A DNA stretch of 64,000 nucleotides from Phlebotomus papatasi (taxonomy: Eukaryota > Arthropoda > Insecta > Diptera > Psychodidae), in assembly GCF_024763615.1 (NCBI RefSeq), contig NC_077223.1:109058627-109122626 (forward strand). The letters are read 5' to 3'. The translations under genes and the position numbers were made by a program. The notes beneath the pieces are model-generated. The model searched no databases, was not told the origin of the DNA, and was given only the letters and a program-made list of their open reading frames with translations. This document shows, one piece after another, positions 46,112-59,110 of this stretch (positions are counted from its first letter, which is position 1; every line of letters starts with the position of its first letter).

Positions 46112-49100
46112 TTACAAATGCAATTTGGCGCTCAAAGTGTTGCTCTTGGCCACAATCACTTGCTTCAGCTTCCTGGCTCGTTCCTTCTCCACCGACACCC
46201 TGATGTACTGGATGAAGGCACTCTGCTCATGCGGATGATGCCCTGGATGCGTCTTCCCGGCCACATTGTCGGGAATTTGAGTGATCTCGTGCTCAGGGAA
46301 GATCTTCATGACTGTCTCCAGGGGCTTGGTATTTGCTATGTACTCGAGAACTTCCTTGAGGAGCCGATGGTAGAAGAGAAGAAGTCCACCATTGGATTCT
46401 GTAGCGTCTCCAGCTCGAGATGTCTGTACCTGAAGGCAGTTGATGAGGAAAGCCCAGTCTTCGTTTCGACTAAAGCGATCCTTCCCAAATTCCAGCACGC
46501 ACTGAGGACAAACATTCACGAGGAACTCTGTGCACTCGGGGACGTGCAGCAAGCAAGATATTATGCTCTCAATTCCAATGAGATTTGGATGGGAGCAGAT
46601 GAACTGAGATACCTCGTTCATAGTCTCTTCAGGGAGTTCTCCGCTCGCCAGAAGGGCCTAAAAATTGAAGTTCTCATCATTTTTAAATAGGTTATTTTGC
46701 TTCTTATTTTAGAATAGTTGGTCCAAAAAAAAAATCCATTTTTCGGTCTGTTATTTGAGGTTATAGATTACAAAAGCGATTTTTTTTTGAACAATTTGGA
46801 ACCTTTGGAACATATTGAAGTTTGTTCTCCATAAAATTCCGAATCGTTTTATTTAAGGTTGTGCAGCAGCATAACCTCTGTAAAATACATTTGAATTTAA
46901 GTAATTTAATAACCTCAATTTGTGAAAATAATTCTATGAACATCTAGTTTAGGTCATAATTTCTGAAGAACATTCTGATTAATAAGAAAATATTTTTAAG
47001 GAAAAAAATTATTTAAGATTTTTAAGCGATGCCGGTGAAATTTTCTACACAAAAATTGCAAGTTAGAAAATTTTAACTCAAATATTTTGCTATAAATTTT
47101 CAATTTAAATTATAGCATGCTTAAAAATTAATTTTTGAAGATGCTATAATTTCAAAAATTTGAAATCTTACCTGCAATTTCAAACAAGCAACGTTCGTGT
47201 CCAATTCCATCGGGTTTTCCTGAATATCCTCCCTTTTGGGCTTAACAAGGTAGTCCAGGAAATTAGCTTGAAGCGGTGGCATGAGATTCAGGTAGTTCCA
47301 TCGCTTGTCCATGAACAGAATCGGCTCATCAACAGCAGCTCCGCATTTTTCCTTGAGAATCTCTTGAGTTTTCTTGAGACTCTCAAACAGCGCATCAATT
47401 TCCTTTTCAGGGATTTCAAAGTCTGCAACTGATGCTTCCTTGGAGTCTGAATCCTTCTTCTGAGTGCCACTTTGGCTGCTCAGGAAGCCCAAATGTGACC
47501 TTACAAGAATCTTCAAAGCTTTCCCTGTTGCCGTTGAGCCGAAGATTGAGAGAGCTGTGTCCACATCTGAAGCCATGGAGGAGGACATTTTGCGGGAGCT
47601 TTCTTGATTCTGGCCACTTCGTGTGGCATTGCTGATGGTGGATGTTGTGACGATGAATGAGGCAGAATCTGTGGATTCTGACTGATCTGCACAGAGTTTC
47701 TTCTGTTCAGCGTAATCCATCAAATACAGCTCCAGGGTTAGCATGAGGATGTTCTTCCCAATGTCACTTCCGGCAAAGCCAATTCTGAGCGATGTGAAGT
47801 CAATGAGCATTTTAAGGAGCACCTCAAAGGGTAGTACTTGCAGATTAACTAGCAAATACTTCAGAACCGAAGCTGTGAGTCGCTGAATGGTGTCCAGTTG
47901 CGACATCAGCAGACAATGTTCAGTAAATTCAGAGAAAATCACAATTGAATGTCCGTTCTTGTGATTCATCGATGTCTCAAACAAGATGGTCCAGTTCTTG
48001 CTGAGAATCGCCAACAAACTCCCAGGATCGATAGATTCTATCAGGTTTCTGGCCACAGAGGCTCGTTTCTTCCTCACCAACTGCAGAGCCACGCAGAGTT
48101 TCTCCTCATTAGTCTTCTCCGGACAACCTTCGAGGAAATCCAGGATATGGTCACCCATGCGATTGAGGAAGGTGCTCGATTGCAAAGCGATAGAAGTTAT
48201 GTCTCTAGGAGCGTACTTGAGCAGCAGATCGAAGAGGATCTTCATGAAGCCTCCATCTCGATCCAGACGCATCTCATTGCCATTATTATTGTCCGGCATT
48301 GAAGTTGATCTCACCATACTGGTGGAGATGAAGGTCATCTCTTCTGAGCCTGGTTGCAGGCGTAGGAATAATTGCTTAAGGGTGTAAATTATCCCTCCCA
48401 TGGACTGGAACAGAAAAGTCGAGAAAAACGGTTATACCGGTCACTAAAATTTGAAATAATTTATAGTTGCGCATCCCTCAGTAAACGTCATTTTTTCTAT
48501 CTTTTTTCTATGAAGTCAGTCTGCATTTGCCTTTGTAAGTGGGAGGATCTCTTACTTGATCTAGAAGTTAAAAAGCAATTTTCTCACATTGAGTACGCAA
48601 AAGAGGGTACGGAATCGAAGCTAGCATATTAAAAAGGAGGGCGTCGAGCCTAGAAAGTCTTTAGGGGTAAACTCTATACTTCGAGGAAACGAGGTTGATC
48701 CAGTCTCTGCTAGACCAAAGGCGTGAAGTACAACGCTAGAATAGGTCCCTGAGTTAGGTCAAGATTAGCAATTGGTTGTAGTGCAAGTAAGAAAGGTTGT
48801 ACATCTCTCCTGCTAGTGTGAAGATGGAGGTTAATGAGCGGATTGCAGCAGGGAATAGGTGCTCTCATGTTCTATCAACAATGTTTCGTCCTCGAAACGT
48901 TTCCCGGTCATCGAAGATTATAATATAAAGCCATGGTGAGGCTCATTCTCTTTTATGGTTTCAAGGTAGTGTCACTGGGACACTGGTTGAATGCACATCT
49001 GCATAAGATGGATATGGTGGACAAACCAAATTGTCGGTGGTGTTCTTCCAGTAGGGAAAGTGTAAAACATATCTTGTGCGATTGTCCGACTCTGGCACTT

Positions 49101-52100
49101 TCGAGACAGAAGATATTAGGAAGAAGGGTGATTGATTTGGATGACTTAAGCATTGTTAATGTAAAGAACATCTTATCATTTACCAAGGAAAATTAATTGT
49201 AATAAAATGGATCAGACGGATGCAGGAATTATGGAAAATAGGGGACACAAAGGGCTCTTTTGAGCCTAGTTGTCCAACGCCAGTCGGAAAGCCCTAACAA
49301 TCTACACTCTAGTGTCAATGATCTAACCTGGAGAGCAAGCGCTAGTAATCTTCGAGGGGCAAATGCTGGGATGGATCTTTGAACTCAAGTGTATCCGTAC
49401 GAGCCATGAGATGCAAATCATTATAAGACATTATGGCCACAATCAGAGCGAGCTAAATCAACTGGATATACATCCACCGAATGTCAACTGAATGAATGCC
49501 CGGAGAGCTACTTATTAGTGAGCCTGAAGGAACAAGGACGAGAGGGTGCTCCGGAAAACGATGCAAAGAAGTAGTGAATAGTGTCCAGGATTGAAGGAGG
49601 TTAGTGCAAGGCACGTTGTAGCTACCTAAATCAGTAAATGTTGTTAGCGTTGTTAGAATCCGCAAGATTCATTCGTTAAAGTAACGAGAAGCTTTATGTG
49701 ATTCTCACACTCAAAATTCAAAGTCGAATTCTATAAAAAGAAAATCCTGTCCTCCGAGCCGTCATAATTAATTTCATAGGTCAGATTCTTACATAAACTC
49801 CTAGCTGCTCAAACTGAATGCATCTGTTGAAGATGTCAGCCACTGAAAGCTTCCCCATCAAGTAGTATGGCAGAGCCATGTAGTATTCCTCCTCATTGGC
49901 TGACCTACAAGAGATACGCATGAAAAACCTTCGAGCTGAACATAGTTTCACGGAAAACTTACAAGACAAAGAAATCCGCGAGTGTTCTGCAGGATTCAAG
50001 AAACAAATTCTCAACTTCTTTATCTCCCTGATCGGAGAACACTGTCAGAGGAACTTGATTCTTCATCTTCTCGAGGGGAGCCACTCTGGCCAATTCATTG
50101 GCTGTGCGGATCATTATGTGAATCTCTCCCATGAGATGCAGGAAAACTTTGGGATTCTCAGCTCTATGCTTAAGGGCATATCCTTCAATATTTCTGTAGA
50201 GAATCTCAGTTCGTGGCTCCTGGAGGAGTTTGACTTTCCAAGAAGAATTGGTCCTTCGGTCCTTTGAGAAGATTATAAGATTCCCATGGGAGGAGAGGAT
50301 TTTCTCAGTTGCTGGTATCGAATGGAGTCCGAGTAAACAAATGGGATCATTAAAATTTGGTCCGATGACATCGAGAGTAGTTGAGTAGTTGAGGAAGTAT
50401 TCGCAGGGACTGTAGAAAATTTTCTGACCAATCCGGAGGGTGTAGGTCTCAACACCGGTTTCCGTGAGGACATGAAGGACAGAATCTTTGAGAACGAGGT
50501 CAACAATTGGGGCTGTGAAGGAGTAGGAAGCGAGAATGTCGGTGTTCTGGCGCCATTCATCTGGAATGAGAAATTTCTTTATGAGAACTTTCGCTGGGTA
50601 GGGCTTCAAGGCTTCTCACCATTGTTATAGAACTGATAGAGATATCCATCTTGTTGAGTAGCCACCACAAGAGCTACACTTACAAAGTTGCGGGAATACT
50701 TCGAGCCGAAAATGTTCTCACAGTTCTTTTCCGGACACATTTCCCTCCGCATGTACAAAGGGTTGATGGACATGCTCTTGAAGGAGTCGAAGATGGGCTT
50801 TTGGGAAACTGGACAAGGAAGCCGCAGCTGTAGCAAAGGCTTGATCGTGTACTTCGAGAGCGTTTCAGAGTCCTGCAGGGATCTCAGAATGATGAGCATA
50901 TCGTGAACTATTTCAGGACGGATATCACCAATATTGGTCCCATTTTCATCACAATCACTCCCAACATCAACTCTAAACTTCTGCCTATTGATCGTGCTAT
51001 GCTTGCAGATTGTGCGGAAGTCCAGAGTGTCCTTGGTGTTGATCCTGAGGGATCCACTGGCATCCGAAGAGAAGCTCTCATCAGAGATATCAACACTGAT
51101 ACTCGGCTCATAAACTTCAGTGATTTTGAAGAGATTGAAGGTGAAGTCATTCATGCACGCGACAACTCCCTCAGCCAATGAAATCTTCTGAGGTGAGAAA
51201 CTTAGCTCCACGAAGAATGGAACCTCGACAAAGTCAATGTAATTGTGCCTGCCCGTGTCCGTTTTGCAGGATTTAAACTGATAGAAGAGCACCTTATTTC
51301 CCGCCACAATGGCAATATTTCCCGTCACCTGCTCGAGCATTATTTAATTAATTAGCACGCTCAGTGTGAATGCCTTAGCAGAGACAAGATTAATTACCTG
51401 ACAACATGCCACGCAACGTGGCTGAGTCTTCAGGGGCAACTCAATCATTTCCACATCCTCAGAATTTATGTATTTATCAGAGGGAGTCACTTTGCCGGCA
51501 ATTCTCGCCCTTAGGATTGCCATTGACTTTGATTTGTGCCCAGGATCTGCATCCCAGTTGCAGTAGATACGAACAATTCGCCACTTTATGTTGCGATTGT
51601 CGTTCTTGCTCTCAATCATCAACAAGTAGTTCCCTAAGAATTAGGAAGGACAAGAAAATATCTCAGGAGAATACCAGGAGGATTTACCACGAACTTATGA
51701 ATTTATTAATGAATAAATCATTAAACATAAAAAAAGAAGTCATTAAACACTGACCTTTAAATTTGGTGAAAAATAAGGAAGTTTTCCGTAATTTACTCTA
51801 AGGAAAACTTATCTTTATTTCATTAATTGTAGTAAATAAAATTTAGGAAGACTAGGAACACTGACGTAATACTTTCGAAACAGTTACAATGATGAGAAAA
51901 CTTGTAATTTATTTATGTAAATTCATTTTATTTATTATTTAATATTTATTCTGTAAGTTTTGAAAGACATTTTTAGAAATGATTCAAAAAATTAAATTAT
52001 GCTTTAATAAACTAACGTAGAAATAACGTAAGATTTACGTTTTAAGAGTTGCCTACTGAAAGAGACTTAAGGGGGAAGTGTGAATTGCAAAGTCAACAAC

Positions 52101-55100
52101 GTATCGATTTATTTTTCATTGCTTAAATTCAATCAATAGATAAACTATCTGAGAACAAAGTACAAAAATTTCAGAAGCCAATTAGAACTATGTACTTTCG
52201 AAGAAATAGATGAAAGCACTGGAAAGCCGAACAGACTTGTGGGCATCTTTGGACTTCTAATTCAGACTCCCCCCTTGAGGAGGTTCCCCTAATCAGAACT
52301 CCAAAATGAACTCTTTACACGATGTTTTTTTCTATTTTTTTTTTTGAGGAAAAAGAACTATCCGAATTAACATGAAATTTTTAGTATAGGTTAGGTTTTT
52401 ACGTAGTTAATACAGTATTTAAATTCTTTTTTCGACAAAATATTACAAAATTGCGGACCTAGTAATTAATTACTGAAGCTCTGTGTCACAACACACCCTT
52501 ATTAGCGGGACATCTCCAGCACGTAATTTTTGTTTGAGAAAAAACATCTAAAAAATTTCATATTTCAATGTTTAAAAAAAAAAATGCATAATTTGCATAA
52601 AATTTTGGCTTCATCATGCTGTAAAACAATAAAATATTATTTAGTCAGTTGATCGTTCAAATTAGTCATTAATGGTTCTGGTACACCTTTTAGATAAGGA
52701 AAATTTCATGAAGTCGAAATTTGGATCCCTATCTTTCTCATATCTATTTCATCCCCTCGCACTCTTCTCTTAAAAATCACTCCAAATTAAATTTAGCTCA
52801 ATCGAATATGGAGTGCAAAAAATGAGATAGATGCAAAACATGTGAGAAAGAAAGGGTTTCGAATTTCGACTTCATCAAATTTTCCTGATCTAAAAGGTGT
52901 GCTGGAGTGGAGCCATAATGAGTCCGGCACACCTTTTAGAGAAGGAAAATTTCATAAAGTCCAAATTCGCATCCCTTTCTTTCTCAAACCTATTGCATAC
53001 GTCTATCTAAGTCTTTCGCACTCTTCTTCTTCTTTTAAACATCAGTCCAATCCAAATCCAATTTAGCTCAATCGAATTTGGAGTGCGAAAGAATGAGATA
53101 GACATATACAAAACGTATGAGAAAACAGGAACGTGAATTTTGATTTCATGACATTTTCCTGATCTAAAAGATGTGCCGGTGCCATGAAATTATAATGTTA
53201 AATTTTAATGAAATCAAAATTCACATCATTTTCTGTCTCAAACGTTTTGCAGGCTTTTTACGGCTTTTTTAAGAGCGATGGAATGAGAAAGACATAAGTA
53301 AAATGTTTGTGAAAGAAAAGGATAAAAATTTTGATTTCATGTAATATTTCTTATCTAATTCTTTGGGCATTATGTTTTAGCTCAGGAAAATTTTGTAGTA
53401 TCAAAATTCACATTCCTTTTTCTCAAACGTTTTCTATATTTCTATCGTATTCTTTCACACTCAAAATTGTATTGAACTACAGTAGACTCTCTCTCAAATG
53501 GACATTTGGGGCGAAATGTCATCCGGTTTGTCAATAGATTTGGGCGTCAAAACCTTTGTAAATTCCACAAAAAGCGCTCAATTATAAATAATCACGATAA
53601 AATAAGAAGAACTACAGCGAATTTGAGCAAATTAGCTTCATAATTAAACGTGAAAATTGTCAACAAAATTTTTCGCCCGATTGAAAAAGAGCCGATTAAG
53701 CGAGAGTCTACTGAAAATTGAATTTGTTGTGATGGTTAAAAGAAGAAGAAGAGTGCGAAAAAATGGGATAGATATACGCAAAGCGCGTTAGAAAGAAAGG
53801 AGTTGAATTTCGACTTAATGAAATTTTCCTGAACTAAAACGTAAGTCAGGGCCATTACTGAACCAATTGAAATTTGTCTGATCTAATTTAATTTTTTGTT
53901 TCTCAAATTTAATATTTTTTCGGATTAAAACATTACTGTTGTTTTCGATTTTTACATAATCACACCTATTTTTCATTATTTAATTTAGCAAGATTGGTTA
54001 ATAATCCGAATATTATTTTTAATTTGTTTTACTAACTAGGAAGTTTCGAGAAGTAACTTTAAACAAAATTGAGGCTGATTGTTGCACATTTAATCTTTGA
54101 TTTCGGTCCTTGGAAATTGCAAGGGGCCAACTCAATCTGAGCCATTTTTCAGGAGGCAGCATGAAAGTAATTCTTTAATTATTTTCTATTTGTATGAGCA
54201 TTATTATAAACACGGAACATACATATTTTTATTTTTCAAAATATGTTTTTTTTTTTATAAGTTAGCTCTTTGTCATTCTAAATGATGCGCAAATTTTCAT
54301 GAAATTAGAATGACAAAGGATCAAGTTGCTTGAGTTTGTCCCTTGTTTCACAAAAATTTGAACGATAAATCTATTTTGTACCCCTCGACTTCAAAGAAAA
54401 CCGCGCAAGCAATCATAAAGATTAAAATTTTGAAAAACTTTTCTAATAACGAAATTAATTGACTCATATCATCTGAAATTTTATTAAATTCTCTGTCTGA
54501 GTGCATTAAAACCTCAAAATCGCCAAAAAGTGAGTTGACCTCTTGTAATTTCCAAGGAGCGATTTGAAGAAATTTTCTTGATACTCTGAAAAAAAAATGT
54601 CTTGTTAAACGAACAAATGGATTTTGTTGAAATTTTGTCAAAAGGATGCTATTTACCAATTTGACAAAGCTTTTTCTTGCATTTTATATGGAAAAACACC
54701 CTTTTGACCAACTTTTAACAAGATCCAGTTGTCCGCCGATTTGACAAAAGTTTTCCATATTCTGTATGGAAGAACATCCTTTTTAAAAACTTGTCTTGTT
54801 AATTTGACAAAACATTTTTTTCAGAGTAGCTATATAAATTCAATTGAGCAAATTTGATTTTCTGCTGACAAAATTTGATTAGGGGGAAGTGCTCTCCCTT
54901 CGAACGTTCATGCCTTTGAATAATGTGAATTTCTTCTGTTTTTCGTAAGATATTTACACTACATTATCACGGAATTATCAACAATTGATGAAAACTAACA
55001 TTTAATAGAAATGTGTAAGTCTGACTAAACTAAAGTCTGAAATGTGTAAACTGACTAAAAGTACTTTTTTATTGCGCGATTTTTCCATTTAGGGTAAATT

Positions 55101-55870
55101 AAGTTAATTCAAAACCTGCTCCAAATGGAAATTTTTCGCTACTCCAAATGGAAACGTCATTGAAAGGAGAAAAGACCAGGAATAAGAACAAATTTTGCAC
55201 TCAGGAGCAACTCAACAAGGTTTTGGAAGCCTTTCGTCGCGGTTTCACTTACACTGTTTGTCTCCAATTAGAAACTTTCACTTGTCTCCATTTGGATTAA
55301 TTTGTTTCCAATAGAAGCATTTTACGGTCGCGTATCTTTCTTGTATTTAAGAACTTTTCAAATTATATCTAAAGAATTTTCACTAAACAGTAACAATCTA
55401 GAAGAGTCAAGGAGCAAATTTATGTAATTCTCTTCAGAAAAAATATGAACTTCTTAATATAATGAATCTTCTGTTAAAGTTAAAGCGTCTGGAAATGGTT
55501 TTGAATTAGGACATTTACCCTAACTGGACCAAAGATGCTGAAAATAAATTCATGAGCAAGATGAAGGGAAATGGCTCTTAAGTCTTCAATTAAGCAAAGA
55601 GCTTTTTAAAGAGATTTTTAATAGAATAAGAGGGAGGTTTAATGGAATCTCACCATTTCTGCAGTAGTGAATCTCCTCAATTTCATCCACAGCGGGAAAT
55701 GTGAAGAAGTCCTTTGTGCTATCATTAGCAAGGCTGCGTATCTCCACATCGAGGCCAGAAGTGGCAAGGGCAATCCGATCCGGAGGCACGAGGCAGGAGG
55801 CATTAATGTCATCCGCAATGGTCAATTCGCTCCCCTCCTCAAATTGATACACCGAAAGCACCCGCACCAT
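46112..55870 (-). CDS. HPS3: HPS3 homologue, BLOC-2 subunit, 7 exons
   Basis: HPS3 joins HPS5 and HPS6 in BLOC-2, which steers cargo to lysosome-related organelles such as pigment granules. The exons are 55870-55654, 51633-51398, 51328-50620, 50560-49963, 49904-49793, 48404-47172 and 46657-46112; every junction keeps phase (3,651 nt, 1,216 residues). Family marks in order: MVRVLSVYQF start; GGNYLLMIESK then RIVRIYCNWD (human GDYLVAIEEK, RAYVNWRN); MIELPLKTQPRCVACC; GNIAIVAGNKVLFYQFK; an acidic Ser-rich stretch; then LPYYLMGKLSVADI (human LPYYKMSGLSMAEV); and a C-terminal helical region with ISCLLHVPECTEFLVNVCP (human VHVLCRTRLKEYEQCIDIL). It is longer than the roughly 1,000-residue human protein, mostly through a Ser/Thr-rich insertion in exon 6. 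Introns 2, 3 and 4 are 58-69 bp; intron 1 is 4 kb and intron 5 about 1.4 kb, both with transposon sequence. The start Met is at the conserved N-terminus. Confidence 0.93.
46740..46925. repeat. AGGTTA/TAACCT motifs in HPS3 intron 6
   Basis: TTGAGGTTATAGATTAC, AAGGTTGTGCAGCAGCATAACC and AATAACCTCAATTTG lie within about 180 bp, in the 514-bp intron. Confidence 0.55.
48933..49196 (+). pseudogene. Non-LTR retrotransposon C-terminal fragment
   Basis: The frame reads VVSLGHWLNAHLHKM, then CRWCSSSRESVKHILCDC and PTLALSRQKILG. This is the Cys/His knuckle plus ILCDCP motif found near the C-terminus of insect non-LTR retrotransposon ORF2 proteins. It lies antisense in intron 5 of HPS3. The flanks (about 48,640-49,660) are less AT-rich than the rest of the intron and probably belong to the same 5'-truncated insertion. 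No reverse transcriptase core is visible. Confidence 0.75.
52678..53185. mobile_element. Two adjacent GGCACACCTTTTAGAT palindromic MITEs
   Basis: The units 52,678-52,912 and 52,922-53,185 each run from a CACCTTTTAGA-type end and AGGAAAATTTCAT to the inverse ATGAAATTTTCCTGATCTAAAAGGTGTG. Each interior has a TTCTTCTTTTAAACATCA-like word and CTCAATCGAATTTGGAGTGC. They lie in HPS3 intron 1. Confidence 0.75.
53373..53857. mobile_element. Third palindromic MITE of the family, split by a pogo-like MITE
   Basis: The outer halves (ATTATGTTTTAGCTCAGGAAAA and TTTTCCTGAACTAAAACGTAAG) are inverse. The middle is the 234-bp CAGTAGACTCTC element at 53,480-53,713. Confidence 0.65.
53480..53713. mobile_element. 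Pogo-like MITE, 234 bp
   Basis: The ends CAGTAGACTCTCTCTC and GATTAAGCGAGAGTCTACTG match the family at 20,498. TA precedes the left end. Confidence 0.75.
54584..54826. mobile_element. TA-flanked MITE (CTCTGAAAAAAA ends), 243 bp
   Basis: The ends CTCTGAAAAAAAAATGTCTTG and AAAACATTTTTTTCAGAG are flanked by TA. The interior repeats TTTGACAAA and TTCTTGCATTTTATATGGAA-like words in opposite orientations. Confidence 0.75.
55090..55522 (-). mobile_element. TAGGGTAAAT-family element, copy E
   Basis: This is an inverted, internally deleted copy (433 bp) in HPS3 intron 1. The ends are TAGGGTAAATTAAGTTAATTC and AATTAGGACATTTACCCTA. Confidence 0.88.
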
Positions 55871-58539
55871 TGCGATTCCTCCGGGGGACCAGGAAAAATA
55901 CTAAATTCAATTAGCAACGACACATTTATTCATCCAAGGAGTGGTTTACGAGGCGCTCCTTCTGCACACACAAAAATTCCAATTCAATTGTTGGCTCAAA
56001 CATAAAAAAAAGGACATAGAAATTCTATCCATTCCACCCATCATCGACTTTCCACCCTCGTGAGGACAAGAAAAAAAAATAGATCCCATTGTGCAAAGAA
56101 TGTTTACAGAGTGACGTAACCAATCGCGAAAATAAATCAATTATCCTGGACAAATTTGTGAAATTGATTGCTCCCTTAAGTGTCCAATTTGTCCTCTGAA
56201 ATGGATTGTTTTGTGCCAAGAGAAGGGCAAAAAAAATTGTGGTTTATTACCTCGATCAATTTGATGAAAAATTCATGAAAATTTGCACACAAGAATCACT
56301 AATCAAGCGGAAAACTCCACTTGGTCATGCTAAACAATTCCACAGGAAAGACAATAAACAAACTCCTGGCACAGTAATAAACTCAACAATTCAACAAATA
56401 ACTTTTTCACTAAAATTTAAAATAATTTATCCGGCAATTTCGCTTAGTAATTCCCTCAAAGTCCAAAGCTGAAAACTGACTAGTAACTTTGTTGTGAATT
56501 TTCCACATATCCCTCCTAAATATTGAATGTTTTTTTCCCCAATAAACTCCACGCATGTGCAGCACTAGACTCCTGATGGCAAAGGAATGGCCTAGGAGCA
56601 TCGCATTTTGGTGCATATTTAATTCCGCCGAGGAAATGCCTCAAGCCTCTTTTTGGCAGATCAATCACTTAGATAAATAGTGCTCTCCCTGGAACTTCCT
56701 CAGCAGCGATAGCAAATCAATTTTCCTCCGGACAATCCCATAAAACATCCTCTTTCGCAGCAGGAGGCTTTATGGTTAAAGGCGATGAAGTCATAAAAGG
56801 AGAGAGGATTAAAATAGCACTTGCGTGTATGGAATAATTTTTGCGATAATCTGACGAAGAGGCCACCACAAATAAATCTTATTGAAGAGATTAGAATTGA
56901 GCAAGGGATTGAGGAATTTTTGTGTTTTAGGGCGTTAGAAAGACAAATAACGGATTTAGGATGTTCCGGCGGAAAAGTCCAATTCGACCATTTGTATCAC
57001 GAAATTTTCACTGACAAATTAATTATGTCTAAAAGGCAACAAACACGCCATATAACTCAGATTTTTTTTAATAAAGAAAAACAATAATTTCTGTGTATAA
57101 AGTCAATGAAATAATATAAAGTACTTTGCCTCGATAGACCCCTTCTCATTAGAAACAAAAAGTTTGTAAAAAGGAGTTAAAGTTTTTAGACTTCATAATA
57201 AAAAGATACAAATGGAAATGATGAGATCGGTAGTGGTAAGTCGGCGGCAGACGCAACTAAGCAAGATTTGAGGAGAAATATATTATATAATTGAAAAAAA
57301 AAAATTGAATTGATATATGATTCCAATACTACAGAGAAAAAATATTTTGTAAAATTGTTTTTTTTTTTTAATGTTTGTAGTTTTTCACAAACTTTGTTTG
57401 TAAAATGATTACATAACGAACGTTTTTTGTTCGTAAAATTTTGTCAATTGTTTGTAAAGTTTTGCCAGACCAGTGGCGTATCTAGACACTTTTGTAGGGG
57501 GTGCGGTTTTACGCGAAGGCGCCCTTACCACTGTAAAAATTGTTCGAGCGGGAGATTTTACTGTTTATCAGTATCATTGACTACTATATTTCTTGAAAAA
57601 CTTAACTTTTAATTTTGAGTTTAACAGGTTTAATTTTAAAAATGCAATGAAATTTTAATTATTTTTAATAAAAGTTAAACGCAAAAGCGGAAGCTCTCCT
57701 TTTCAAGGAATGTAGTACTCAATGTTGATCAACAGTAAAAATCAAAATTTTGAAGAATTAGTATTTTGATTAAGATTATTTTGAAAACATGCACAGCTTA
57801 ATCATGAAATGGTTAAGATTCTACTGAAAACATGCACAGCGGTTAGACTTCTTAAAACAGATGGTGCTCATCAAAACCAGTAAAGTCGAGCACAGCTCAA
57901 GAATAAAATGGATAAAATTGTGCATAAGTCCTGCATGGCTCAAACAAAATTGATTCTAAATATTCAACAGTTTTCTTAATCGTAATCGTTTTATGTTTAA
58001 CAGCTGTGCGTGTTTTCAACACAATATTAACCGTTTTATGCTTGAGCTATGCAGATTTCATGCACAATATTTGAGAAGTACCAGTTTTATACATATACTG
58101 AACCATCTCATACTTGAGCTGTGCGTATACTTAATATTTTGAAATATATTTTTATTTCAACTCAAAATTTTGAACGAATATAAGGACAAAATGCGTTTTA
58201 GGAGCCAAGAGGAGCGCTAAGAAAGCTCTGCAAGAAATTAGGCGCCCCCAAAAAGGACCTGAAGGAATTTACAGTGTCGTTTTCTATTTCAATACGAAAT
58301 CTTGCAAAAGTATAAGAGCAAAATGCTTTTTGAGAGCTTTATGGGCACCAAGAAAGCCTTTTTTAGAACAATTAGACGCCACGGAAAGTGAGGGAATTAA
58401 AAAAACTTTTTCTTTACTTTAACGCGAGATTTTGATAGATAAGGACAAAATGCATTTTAAACTAGCATTTCGTTTATTTTAGTTTTTTTTGCATTTTTAG
58501 ACATTTGTAATGTTTTTTCCTGTACTCAGGATTTTCCCT

Positions 58540-58683
58540 AAAGGCGTTTACACATTGGGAGCAATTTTCGTCAAAAATTGCGTTTTTGACAGAAATTTGA
58601 CGTTTCCCCCTACAACGCTGCAGGAAATTTCTTTCAAAAAAGCAATTTTTGACAAAAATTGCTCCCAATATGTAGAGGCCATA
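58540..58683. mobile_element. Short palindromic MITE (GGCCTCTACACATT family), copy 2
   Basis: GGCGTTTACACATTGGGAGC with AATTTTCGTCAAAAATTGC is mirrored by GCAATTTTTGACAAAAATTGC and CCCAATATGTAGAGGCC. Confidence 0.75.
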
Positions 58684-58809
58684 ATGCGAGATAATTACAT
58701 TTGATGCTCGGATATTCACGATATACTTATTATGCATATAAATATTTGATGTTCTATATGACTTTGCACAATGAAAAGCATCTCGACTGAAGTATATGTC
58801 TTAAATGAA

Positions 58810-59110
58810 AATTCAACAATTTTTACACAACTTTTGTTTAAAAATTCAACAACTTTTGTCTGAAAGTTCAACAATTTTTGTTTAAAAATTCAACAAATTT
58901 GGTTGAAATATACTAGGCTTCACACTATAATAGTGTGAAAAATTATTATCAAACTATAATATTGTTAATTTTTGATCATGTGACAAAAAATACCATAAAG
59001 TTGTGTATTTTTTCACACTATAATAATATGAAAAACTATAATCATACTATAATAGTGGTAATTTTTAGAATTTTTCAACAGTTTTAAATTAAAAAAGCAT
59101 ATATTGTTGA
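58810..59110. repeat. ACTATAATAGTG dispersed repeat, uninterrupted copy
   Basis: It matches 7,380-7,456 plus 7,733-7,920 in the same order. It lacks the hAT-like insertion and so serves as its empty site. Confidence 0.82.

Noticed and set aside
46118..46690. 190-codon plus-strand frame over the HPS3 last exon
   Set aside because: Shadow of the real minus-strand exon, which has family motifs and correct splice phase.
47949..48387. Plus-strand frames over HPS3 exon 6
   Set aside because: Shadows of the 411-codon minus-strand exon.
57427..57612. 61-codon ORF near a GTGGCGTATCTAGACA sequence
   Set aside because: The nucleotide word resembles a transposon end, but no second end was found and the peptide has no domain.
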